Of a stretch of DNA of 64,000 nucleotides, positions 33,421 through 41,214 are shown in pieces (position 1 is the stretch's first letter; each line of letters begins with the position of its first letter). This stretch comes from an uncultured Duncaniella sp. (GTDB lineage Bacteria; Bacteroidota; Bacteroidia; Bacteroidales; Muribaculaceae), in contig CAJUSW010000009.1 in NCBI GenBank assembly GCA_910589485.1, positions 62,001 to 126,000 of the forward strand, read 5' to 3'. The notes under the pieces are model-generated. The model was not told the DNA's origin, ran no database searches, and saw only the letters and a program-made list of their open reading frames with translations. A program made the position numbers and the translations under genes.

Positions 33421-34264
33421 CCTCGGTCTTCTCTACAAATGTTTTGGCGGCCTGGGTTCGTGAGATGTCTATTGCTCGTGTCAGTTTCTCCTTCTCAAGC
33501 GAGGCCAGTTTGGCGCGTCGGAGAGTTACGGCGTAATCATAGAGCGTGGCTATATTCTGTGCCTGTGCTTTAGGCAATGGCATTTTGTAGGCCGATGTGC
33601 CGTTGAATGTCAATGTCATTGGCTGATTGACGTGCTTGGCGATGAATACTGCCACCGTGTCGCACTCCGGGGCCATGAACGTTATTATCTCAGCACCCAT
33701 CGACCTGTCGTTTCTCTCGCCGTCGTGTGCTATTGTCGAAGTGGTGGCGCGCTCTCCGTTACATTCCACAGTCACTGACGTGCTCTTCACCTGCTTTGCC
33801 TTCAGCGAGGATATCATATAGAAGTCCCCTGAGGGGGAGAGGCGGGCCTGAAGGCCGTTTGAGCCAACGATGTTGCCGTCTTTCACATTTCCGGCTACAT
33901 AATAGCCCTCTATCGGGTTCTCCACGAATCTCACCAGCCGGCTCAGTGAATCGCCTCTTACACCGAGCACGGCGAGGAGTGAGTCGGCTGTTTCAAGTCT
34001 TTTCAGGGTCAGTCCCTCGGTGGCACGGGTGGACAGATGTAATGCTTCCCGGCGAATGTCTATTTCCGACGGGTAGGCCGATCTCAGCGAGTCGGTAAGT
34101 TCCAGGGCCTTGGTGTAGTCGCCGTTCTGGAATGCTTCAGTTGCGGAATCAAGCAGGGCCTGGGCCTTGGCTTTGTCCCCTGATCCGGAACATGAATTCA
34201 GTGAAAGCAGTGAGATCATCACTGCCAATATGAGATATTTTGTGTCAGTTACTACGTTGAACAT
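33410..34264 (-). CDS. Lipoprotein with TPR-like N-terminus, unrecognised
   Basis: A 284-residue protein with a signal sequence and lipobox LNSC (lipid Cys near residue 25). Residues 30-100 resemble tetratricopeptide helices (ALLDSATEAFQNGDYTKALEL is a TPR-type helix pair). Residues 115-230 are beta-rich, and the C-terminus (240-284) is a charged helix. It overlaps the end of rel by 20 bases and the start of the BrkB-like gene by 11, so it is translationally coupled to both. An outer-membrane or periplasmic scaffold role is plausible, but no family is recognised. Confidence 0.7.
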   Translation of the reverse strand: MFNVVTDTKYLILAVMISLLSLNSCSGSGDKAKAQALLDSATEAFQNGDYTKALELTDSLRSAYPSEIDIRREALHLSTRATEGLTLKRLETADSLLAVLGVRGDSLSRLVRFVENPIEGYYVAGNVKDGNIVGSNGLQARLSPSGDFYMISSLKAKQVKSTSVTVECNGERATTSTIAHDGERNDRSMGAEIITFMAPECDTVAVFIAKHVNQPMTLTFNGTSAYKMPLPKAQAQNIATLYDYAVTLRRAKLASLEKEKLTRAIDISRTQAAKTFVEKTEDEE

Positions 34265-36443
34265 CTTTTACACCTTTTACGGTTTTGATTTTCTTTATGA
34301 TGTTATTGAGAGCGTCGGTATTATTTATGCCGAGCACAAGGAAGCCCGAGAAGATGCCGTCGTGCGATTCGATGGATATATTTCGCATGTTCACATCCTT
34401 CTCCTTGTTGATTATCGAGGTTATGTTGGTAACGATGCTTATATCATCGTTGCCAACGATGCGCACTGTGGCGGCAAATTGGCTTCCCGCTTTTCCCGAC
34501 CATCGTGTGCGGATGAGGCGGTAAGGGTAGCGCTCGCGTATGTGTCGTGAATTGGGGCAGTCGGTGCGGTGGATCTTTATGACTCCCTCGGATGAGACGA
34601 ATCCGAACACCTGATCGCCGAAAATGGGATTACAGCATTTCGACAGTTTGTAGTTCACTCCCTTGATGTTGTCGCCTATCACGAGTATATCATCGTTGCC
34701 GTCGTTGAGCCGCTCGTTAGGATCCATCAGCTCAAACTCCTCGGCGCTTCTTCGCTCGATCTCCGCCTTATGCTCGGTTGAGTAAAGCAGCTCGTAGTTT
34801 GCTATCACGTCGTTGACATCGATAGTCTCGTCCGCGATTGCTTTGTAGAAATCGGTCACGGTGCGGAATCCCATCTTCTTGATGGTGCGCATCAGCATGC
34901 CTTCCTCGAGTTCGATCTTGCGGTTCTTGCAACGGCGTTGGAGCAGTTCCCTGCCGAACTCCGATGACCGGTTGGCGCGCTCATTGATGGTCTGCTTGAT
35001 CTTGTTTCGGGCCTTTGTTGTGACCACAAAGTTCAACCAGTCGAGTTTGGGCGTCTGTGATGGGGAAGTGGTGATTTCCACGGTGTCGCCCGACGTGAGC
35101 TTATGGTTGAGTTTGCGGTTCCGGCCGTTTACTTTGCCTCCCACGCATGAGCATCCGAGCTTGGAATGTACGGCAAAAGCGAAATCGAGAACCGATGCAC
35201 CCATAGGCAGTCGGTATAGATCGCCCATAGGGGTGAACACGAATACCTCTTTGTCATACAGGTCCATCTTGAAGTTCTTCATCAGCTCCATCGGGCCGTC
35301 GGCGGTCTCGAGAATGTCGCGGACGTTATTCATCCATGCGTCCAGCTGGCCCTCGCTTTTGATGCCTTTGTACTTCCAGTGGGCTGCGAGGCCTTTTTCG
35401 GCTACGAGGTCCATGCGCCGGGTGCGTATCTGCACCTCTACCCATTTGTTGTCGGGGCCCATCACCGTTGTATGCAACGATTCGTAGCCGTTGCCCTTGG
35501 GGATTGATAGCCAGTCCTTCAGTCGCTTGGGGTTGGAGGTGTACATGTCGGTGACAATGGAGAATACCCTCCAACATTCAGCCTTTTCGTCCTCGGGCGG
35601 CACATCGAGGATGATGCGTATGGCGAACAGGTCGTATATTCCCGAAAGTTCCACCTGCTGTTTGCGTAGCTTGTTCCATATCGAGAATATGCTTTTTGTA
35701 CGGCCTTTTATTTCATATTTCAGCCCCGTCTTGTCGAGTCTCTCTTTGACGGGGGCGATGAACGACGCGATGTAGGCATCGCGGGCGGCCTTGGTCTCGT
35801 TGAGTTCCCGGGCTATTTTGGTGTACGTGGCGCGGGCGGTATATTTCAGCGACATGTCCTCCAGCTCGCTTTTTATTTTGTACAAGCCAAGGCGATGGGC
35901 AAGAGGCGCGTACAGGTAGTTGGCCTCAAATGCCGTATCGATCACGAATTTCTCATCGGGATGATGGTTGATCGCTCTCATGAGTGTGAGGCGGTCCACG
36001 ATCATTATGATGATCACTCTTATATCATCGGCCAGGGCCATCAGCAGTCTGCGGAAATTGTCGGTTTTCACCACGGTCTGTTTTCCGTAGAGGGTCGACA
36101 CTTTCATCAGGCCGTTCACGAGATGGGCCACGTCCGCATCCCATAATTGTTCCACGCGGGTGATGTCGATCACTCCGGCGGCACATAAGTTGTATATCAG
36201 ATTGGCAACGATCATGTTTCGGTCGGGCGAAACCATTTCGCATAATGATATGCAGGTTTCGAGCGATCGCCTCAGCGGATCTATGCCATGGGTGTGGGCT
36301 GGAGAGTAGCCTGCTTCCCGGGCTTCTTTGTAGATTTTGCGAAGAGTTGTGAAATCGGTTGGTTCGCTCACCACCGAAGCGTCTTTGGCGAGTCGGCGTG
36401 CCAGCTCGCTGATATTCGGTTGCTTTTTAGTTTTATCCTCCAT
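34245..36443 (-). CDS. RelA-type (p)ppGpp synthetase, hydrolase domain degenerate
   Basis: A 732-residue RelA/SpoT homolog. An N-terminal HD-like domain covers about residues 40-195, the synthetase domain about 225-345, TGS about 395-455, and a C-terminal ACT domain about 655-730. The synthetase keeps G-R-x-K-S-I-x-S-I, Y-D-L-F-A-I-R, NGYESLHTTV and VEVQIRTRRMD. The hydrolase lacks its His-Asp pair: where SpoT has an L-L-H-D-V-V-E-D-T type motif there is LIYNLCAAGVI, and K-L-A-D-R-L-H-N is IVDRLTLM. It should therefore make but not degrade (p)ppGpp, like E. coli RelA. A separate hydrolase must exist elsewhere. ATG 36443 is well supported. Confidence 0.9.
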   Translation of the reverse strand: MEDKTKKQPNISELARRLAKDASVVSEPTDFTTLRKIYKEAREAGYSPAHTHGIDPLRRSLETCISLCEMVSPDRNMIVANLIYNLCAAGVIDITRVEQLWDADVAHLVNGLMKVSTLYGKQTVVKTDNFRRLLMALADDIRVIIIMIVDRLTLMRAINHHPDEKFVIDTAFEANYLYAPLAHRLGLYKIKSELEDMSLKYTARATYTKIARELNETKAARDAYIASFIAPVKERLDKTGLKYEIKGRTKSIFSIWNKLRKQQVELSGIYDLFAIRIILDVPPEDEKAECWRVFSIVTDMYTSNPKRLKDWLSIPKGNGYESLHTTVMGPDNKWVEVQIRTRRMDLVAEKGLAAHWKYKGIKSEGQLDAWMNNVRDILETADGPMELMKNFKMDLYDKEVFVFTPMGDLYRLPMGASVLDFAFAVHSKLGCSCVGGKVNGRNRKLNHKLTSGDTVEITTSPSQTPKLDWLNFVVTTKARNKIKQTINERANRSSEFGRELLQRRCKNRKIELEEGMLMRTIKKMGFRTVTDFYKAIADETIDVNDVIANYELLYSTEHKAEIERRSAEEFELMDPNERLNDGNDDILVIGDNIKGVNYKLSKCCNPIFGDQVFGFVSSEGVIKIHRTDCPNSRHIRERYPYRLIRTRWSGKAGSQFAATVRIVGNDDISIVTNITSIINKEKDVNMRNISIESHDGIFSGFLVLGINNTDALNNIIKKIKTVKGVKDVQRSN

Positions 36444-36507
36444 GTCGTGGATTTGCTTGGTGAGATTGTGATATGATTGGCGTGTGCAGGATCGAGGAAA
36501 CGGGGGG

Positions 36508-37818
36508 TTATTCCCTTCTCGAGATGCACGCTCCGGCCGAAGCCAGGCGCGTGTCGATAGCCTCGTATCCGCGGTCGATCTGGTCGATATTGTCGATTAC
36601 CGACATGCCTTTGGCGCTTAATGCGGCAATGAGCATTGCGATACCGGCACGAATGTCGGGCGAGTGCATATTGTTGGCTCTCAGGGGCACCTTGTGGTCA
36701 AGGCCGATCACCACGGCGCGGTGAGGATCGCACAGCATGATCTGGGCTCCCATGTCGATGAGGCGGTCAACAAAGAACAGTCGGCTCTCGAACATCTTCT
36801 GGTGAATCAGCACTGATCCGCGACACTGAGTGGCCGTAACGAGCATCACCGACAGGAGGTCGGGAGTGAGTCCGGGCCAAGGAGCATCGGCTATAGTGGG
36901 GATGGAGCCGTCGAGATTGGTCTCGATTTCATAAACATCCTGTGCGGGGATGAAGATATCGTCGCCCCGGCGTTCCAGCTTGATTCCGAGACGGCGGAAG
37001 GCGTCAGGGATAATGCCAAGATTGTCATACGACACATCCTTTATGGTCAGGGAGCTCTGCGTGAGGGCGGCCATTCCGATGAAACTGCCCACCTCGATCA
37101 TGTCGGGGAGGATTGTATGCTCAGCTCCTCCCAATTTGTCGGTTCCTGTGATCCTCAAAAGGTTGGAGCCAATGCCGTCGATCTTTACGCCCATGGCTGT
37201 GAGAAGCTTGCATAGCTGTTGCACATAGGGCTCGCATGCGGCGTTATATATGGTCGTGGTGCCCTCGGCGAGCGCAGCGGCCATAATGATGTTGGCAGTA
37301 CCGGTCACTGAGGCTTCATCGAGTAGCATATAGCATCCCTTGAGACCATTTACGGTGACGAGATAATAAGCCTGGCGGGCCTCGTTGTAGGCTATCATCG
37401 CTCCGAGCTTGGACAGGCCGGTGATGTGGGTGTCCACCTTGCGTCGTCCTATCTTGTCACCTCCGGGCTTGGCGAAATAGGCCTGTCCGAGTCTTGCAAG
37501 CAGCGGGCCCACTACGAGCACCGATCCGCGCAATCCGGCACAGCGGGCCACGAAATCGGCGCTGGATATATAATCTTCATCGAGATCATCGGCCTGGAAG
37601 CGATAGCTGTGGTCGCCAATCTTTTCAACCTTTACATTCATTGCCCTGAGCAGGTCAATGAGGTTCTTGACATCAAGGATATTAGGAACATTATGGATGG
37701 TCACAGGCTCCTTGGTGAGCAGCACTGCGCTTATCACCTGTAAAGCTTCGTTTTTTGCTCCCTGGGGTTTGATGTCTCCGCTCAGGCGGTGTCCGCCTTC
37801 AATAATGTACTTGCTCAT
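36508..37818 (-). CDS. murA: UDP-GlcNAc 1-carboxyvinyltransferase MurA (Asp-type)
   Basis: A 436-residue EPSP-synthase-fold enzyme that transfers enolpyruvate from PEP to UDP-GlcNAc, the first committed step of peptidoglycan synthesis. The catalytic Lys22 lies in GAKNEAL. The active-site loop reads PGGDKIGRR with Asp121 at the position of the usual Cys (Cys115 in E. coli), which in other bacteria makes the enzyme insensitive to fosfomycin. Otherwise length and motifs are canonical. The downstream cell-wall step gene, murB, lies just upstream on the same strand, separated by 114 bases. Confidence 0.95.
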   Translation of the reverse strand: MSKYIIEGGHRLSGDIKPQGAKNEALQVISAVLLTKEPVTIHNVPNILDVKNLIDLLRAMNVKVEKIGDHSYRFQADDLDEDYISSADFVARCAGLRGSVLVVGPLLARLGQAYFAKPGGDKIGRRKVDTHITGLSKLGAMIAYNEARQAYYLVTVNGLKGCYMLLDEASVTGTANIIMAAALAEGTTTIYNAACEPYVQQLCKLLTAMGVKIDGIGSNLLRITGTDKLGGAEHTILPDMIEVGSFIGMAALTQSSLTIKDVSYDNLGIIPDAFRRLGIKLERRGDDIFIPAQDVYEIETNLDGSIPTIADAPWPGLTPDLLSVMLVTATQCRGSVLIHQKMFESRLFFVDRLIDMGAQIMLCDPHRAVVIGLDHKVPLRANNMHSPDIRAGIAMLIAALSAKGMSVIDNIDQIDRGYEAIDTRLASAGACISRRE

Positions 37819-37932
37819 GGGTGGTAGGTTTTTGTGTCAAAGTGGTTAGACTTGAACGTGAGGGTTAGTGAATGTGTGATGTTGAATCTGTAGCGGAAGC
37901 GAGCTCCGATATATGTTGAAACACAAGGATTG

Positions 37933-38952
37933 TCATATATGTTCAACTTCCGGAGTCAATGTTATGCCATATCTTTTTTCTACGGAGTCCTTTATCATAT
38001 TTTCGAGGCCTACGACCTCTTTCGCGGTCGCTTTCCGGTCGGGGTTGACGATCACGAGCGGCTGGAGATGCCACACGGCCACATTGCCTTCCCGGCGCCC
38101 TTTCCAGCCGCAGCGGTCTATGAGCCACGCGGCCGGTATTTTCCATCCGCCGTCGTCAGTGCGGTAGTGGGGAAACCTGTCGTTGCCTTCTACTTCCGTC
38201 ACGTGGAGCATCTGCTCCTCGCTCACCACGGGGTTCTTGAAAAAACTTCCTGCGCTCGGGACCATCTTCGGGTCCGGCAGTTTCGAGTCTCTTATCCTTA
38301 TCACTGCTTCACGCACCTGGCGGGGTGTTGTGGGGGGAGTAGGGAACTCCTCTTTCAGTGCCGGATAGTCCGTCTTGGGGTGGGGGTGGACATGGAGGCG
38401 GTACACTACCGAATGAATAATGTAGCATCCGCGGAGTTCGGGCCGTTTGAATATGGAGTCACGGTAGCCATATCGGCACTCGTCACACGACATGGTGATG
38501 AACTCATTCTTCTCGCGGTCGTATGCATTTACTTCCACGATTGCATCAGCTGCTTCCGTTCCATAGGCCCCGACATTCTGTACGGCCGATGCTCCCACTT
38601 CACCAGGGATGCCAGAGAGGTTCTCTATGCCCCACAGTTCGCGCTCACATGCCCAGTTGATGAAGTCGTCCATTACAACGCCTGCACCAACTTTCACCTT
38701 TATTTCCAACGGGCTTTCTTCAATGATCTCGTAACCTTTGACCTTGCTGTGGGCTATTATTCCAGGGAAATCCGAGGTGAACAACAGATTGCTGCCGCCC
38801 CCGATGTGCATGAAATCTACATCCCGGTGGAGCATCGATAAGAGAAACGGGATGTCTTCAGCCTGGTCATATTCGATATAGCAACCGCATTTCGCTGGTA
38901 TAGCGAATGTTGTCGCTTTTGAAAGGTCGAAATTTTGGTGAGTGGTAATCAT
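37933..38952 (-). CDS. murB: UDP-N-acetylenolpyruvoylglucosamine reductase MurB
   Basis: A 339-residue FAD enzyme that reduces enolpyruvyl-UDP-GlcNAc to UDP-MurNAc. Visible landmarks are the FAD-binding H-I-G-G-G-S-N-L-L (about residues 50-58), the NLSGIPGEVGASAVQNVGAY region (115-134), a Tyr-Arg in the CRYGYRDS motif, and the catalytic Ser in AGSFFKNPV. This is a type I (E. coli-like) MurB. ATG 38952 (MITTHQNFDL) is preferred over the GTG at 38958. It is transcribed toward murA and may share its transcript. Confidence 0.95.
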   Translation of the reverse strand: MITTHQNFDLSKATTFAIPAKCGCYIEYDQAEDIPFLLSMLHRDVDFMHIGGGSNLLFTSDFPGIIAHSKVKGYEIIEESPLEIKVKVGAGVVMDDFINWACERELWGIENLSGIPGEVGASAVQNVGAYGTEAADAIVEVNAYDREKNEFITMSCDECRYGYRDSIFKRPELRGCYIIHSVVYRLHVHPHPKTDYPALKEEFPTPPTTPRQVREAVIRIRDSKLPDPKMVPSAGSFFKNPVVSEEQMLHVTEVEGNDRFPHYRTDDGGWKIPAAWLIDRCGWKGRREGNVAVWHLQPLVIVNPDRKATAKEVVGLENMIKDSVEKRYGITLTPEVEHI

Positions 38953-39012
38953 AGGCACAAATTTATGGAAAAATTTTTAATAAAAATAGCCGGAAATTAA
39001 AAAATAAATTAT

Positions 39013-39020
39013 TAACTTTG
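39013..39020 (+). promoter_or_regulatory. -7 box for tRNA-Ser
   Basis: TAACTTTG, 62 bases before the mature tRNA. It fits TAnnTTTG. Confidence 0.5.
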
Positions 39021-39082
39021 CACCGCAAATCACGGAAACGGGGTTTCGACTTGAAATCTCAACCGCGTGAAATGCTCCCCGA

Positions 39083-39172
39083 GGAGAGATGCCGGAGCGG
39101 TCGATCGGGGCGGTCTCGAAAACCGTTGTGCCCTTACGGGTACCCAGGGTTCGAATCCCTGTCTCTCCGCCA
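39083..39172 (+). tRNA. tRNA-Ser(CGA)
   Basis: A 90-base class II tRNA with a long variable arm (GTGCCCTTACGGGTAC). Acceptor GGAGAGA/TCTCTCC, anticodon loop CTCGAAA (anticodon CGA, reads UCG), T-loop TTCGAAT, and encoded CCA at 39170-39172. Confidence 0.95.
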
Positions 39173-39175
39173 ATG

Positions 39176-39208
39176 AATCGCTGTAGCTTTCGAAGCTACG
39201 GCGATTTT
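39176..39208 (+). terminator. tRNA-Ser terminator
   Basis: AATCGCTGTAGCTT and AAGCTACGGCGATT form a 14-bp stem around TCG, followed by TTC. Confidence 0.75.
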
Positions 39209-39310
39209 CTGTTTGTGCCCCAGCGTAAAATGCGGGGTGTAGAGTGGGCGGTGGAGTGCGGGGTGAGGAAAGTTATGGGCGATTGGTTTCTTTAGTTTGC
39301 CGATTTTCTT

Positions 39311-39318
39311 TATTTTTG
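39311..39318 (+). promoter_or_regulatory. -7 box for TPR regulator gene
   Basis: TATTTTTG fits TAnnTTTG and lies 48 bases before ATG 39367. It rules out the longer frame starting at 39244. Confidence 0.45.
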
Positions 39319-39366
39319 TGGGATGAAATCCGGGGGATTGCCCAGATGCAAAATCTACATATAAAC

Positions 39367-41016
39367 ATGAAACATTTACTTGATTCCATATATTTAGCCA
39401 TAATCATTGTCGTGTCGGTAGGCTTGATGGCTTGCTACGGTTCTCCGGCCGATAAGCTTGCGGAGGCATATACATTGTCCAAAGAGCGTCCCGACAGTGC
39501 GTATCTACTTCTCCGCGATATTGACTACAGTGATCTTGCCGATGATTCCCTGAAAGCGAAATATATCCTGACGAAGGCTATGACCAATCTTAGGATAGGT
39601 CGTTCTCTTATTACAGATACGTTGCTTAACGATGCCGCCGATTATTATATATCGGTGGGTGATACGGCAAATTGGGCGCTCGCATCTCAGATGATTTCAG
39701 GGTATGACTTCATTACGGGGAACACGGCTTCCTCCATGCAGAGATTGGTCAATATGCTTCCGCGGATAAAGAATCCCGGGCTGCTTTGGGATACGCACAA
39801 ACATATTCTGGAGATAGCGATTAACAGTGGTGATTATGCGGAGGCATATGATCATGCCGATTGGTTGCTCACCCACACCAATGTGCCTGAACAGAAGTTG
39901 AAATTCTCATCAGCCAAGGGGGCGGCTTTGTATATGCAGGGGGATCGTACCAAAGCCCTTGTAATATATGACAGCATAATCGCAACGGGTGCGGCACGGG
40001 ATCTTGCACCCGCTATTTCATCGGAATTCTATGGCGATTATGCCGAGATTCTGGATGGCGCGGGTTATCCCCACAAGGCAATAGCCGTTCTTGACAGCAT
40101 CTATCAGAATGGTGCTCCGCTAAATGATGTCGACAGGGTGGGACGGTTGGTTTCACTGGCTCAATTCAATATCAATGCTAAGAACCTCGGCCGTGCCAAA
40201 ACACTCCTTGACAGCATCAATATCGATGGTGTTAGGTCGGTTTTTGAGATTTATGTTACTACTGCGATGCTCAAGGGGGTGGTTGAGTATGAGACCACCG
40301 GGCGTTTCCCATCGGAATTGATGCATCGTATCACCAAGACTATCCATAGGGATTATCAGTTGTCGCGTTTTGACCGGCAGACTGCGATGGAATCAGTGAT
40401 CGAGCTGAGCGAGGATAAGTCGGCCCTGCGTATCCAAAAACAACGGTTGTGGCTGTTGATCCTCGGCATAACTCTTGTCGCTGTAATAGGCGGTGTGGGC
40501 ACCTATATAATAATGAATCGGCGCAAACAGCGGTTGATCGAGGCTCAGGAACGGATCGAAACCCTGGATCGCATGGTGAAAGCTGCCCAGCATACCGAGA
40601 GAACCGACAAGGAAGCTGTGTTGAAAAGGATGGTGCTTCAACAAATGGGGATACTGAAGACATTCGCATCAACCCCTACAGCACAGAGCGAGGAGGCTCT
40701 CAGGAGAATCTCAAATGTTGGGGTGGCGAATGAATGTGCCGGTACGCAGCTGGTCGATTGGGATAATCTGTACACATTGGTCGATGAGCTGTTCGACGGA
40801 TTTCATGAGAAGCTATTAAGGCGTTTCCCCGAAGTCTTCACCAATAAGGAGATTCAATTGATAAGTCTTCTCAAAGCGGGATTCTCGACTAAGGAGATCT
40901 CGTTTCTTACCGGCCAGTCAGTGGCATCGGTGTATGTGAGAAAGTCGGCTATCCGCAAGAAGCTCGCCACGGCCGAGAATGGAGATTTCATGGCTCAGAT
41001 AGAGGCCCGGCTATGA
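39367..41016 (+). CDS. TPR membrane protein with C-terminal LuxR-like HTH
   Basis: A 549-residue protein. Residues 1-23 form a lipoprotein-type signal ending in LMAC. A series of TPR-like helical repeats spans about 25-370, one membrane helix about 385-410, then a coiled coil (415-450). The C-terminal 70 residues look like a LuxR/GerE-type helix-turn-helix (TNKEIQLISLLKAGFSTKEI). This one-protein layout (periplasmic TPR sensor, membrane helix, cytoplasmic DNA-binding end) is common in Bacteroidetes regulators. If the lipobox is processed the topology would be odd, so it may simply be a membrane anchor. The likely target is the receptor gene that follows. Confidence 0.75.
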   Translation: MKHLLDSIYLAIIIVVSVGLMACYGSPADKLAEAYTLSKERPDSAYLLLRDIDYSDLADDSLKAKYILTKAMTNLRIGRSLITDTLLNDAADYYISVGDTANWALASQMISGYDFITGNTASSMQRLVNMLPRIKNPGLLWDTHKHILEIAINSGDYAEAYDHADWLLTHTNVPEQKLKFSSAKGAALYMQGDRTKALVIYDSIIATGAARDLAPAISSEFYGDYAEILDGAGYPHKAIAVLDSIYQNGAPLNDVDRVGRLVSLAQFNINAKNLGRAKTLLDSINIDGVRSVFEIYVTTAMLKGVVEYETTGRFPSELMHRITKTIHRDYQLSRFDRQTAMESVIELSEDKSALRIQKQRLWLLILGITLVAVIGGVGTYIIMNRRKQRLIEAQERIETLDRMVKAAQHTERTDKEAVLKRMVLQQMGILKTFASTPTAQSEEALRRISNVGVANECAGTQLVDWDNLYTLVDELFDGFHEKLLRRFPEVFTNKEIQLISLLKAGFSTKEISFLTGQSVASVYVRKSAIRKKLATAENGDFMAQIEARL

Positions 41017-41154
41017 GCCGTTAGGCTATTTTAGATAAGAAAGAGCCGATTTTAGATTTTTATATTCAAACATGGTTGTGGGCCAGCGTTTTAACTAACG
41101 CCGGTTAAGATTTTGTTTATGCTGTTTTAGTAGGATTTAGCACTATTTCAGTAC

Positions 41155-41162
41155 TAACTTTG
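41155..41162 (+). promoter_or_regulatory. -7 box for TonB-type receptor gene
   Basis: TAACTTTG, 52 bases before ATG 41215. It fits TAnnTTTG. Confidence 0.5.
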
Positions 41163-41214
41163 CATTGTCGGATCCATCAGAATCCGCGTCAAAGTTGAAC
41201 AAATAAATTCAATC

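Noticed and set aside
39089..39295. A 68-codon frame over tRNA-Ser
   Set aside because: It overlaps the tRNA and its terminator.
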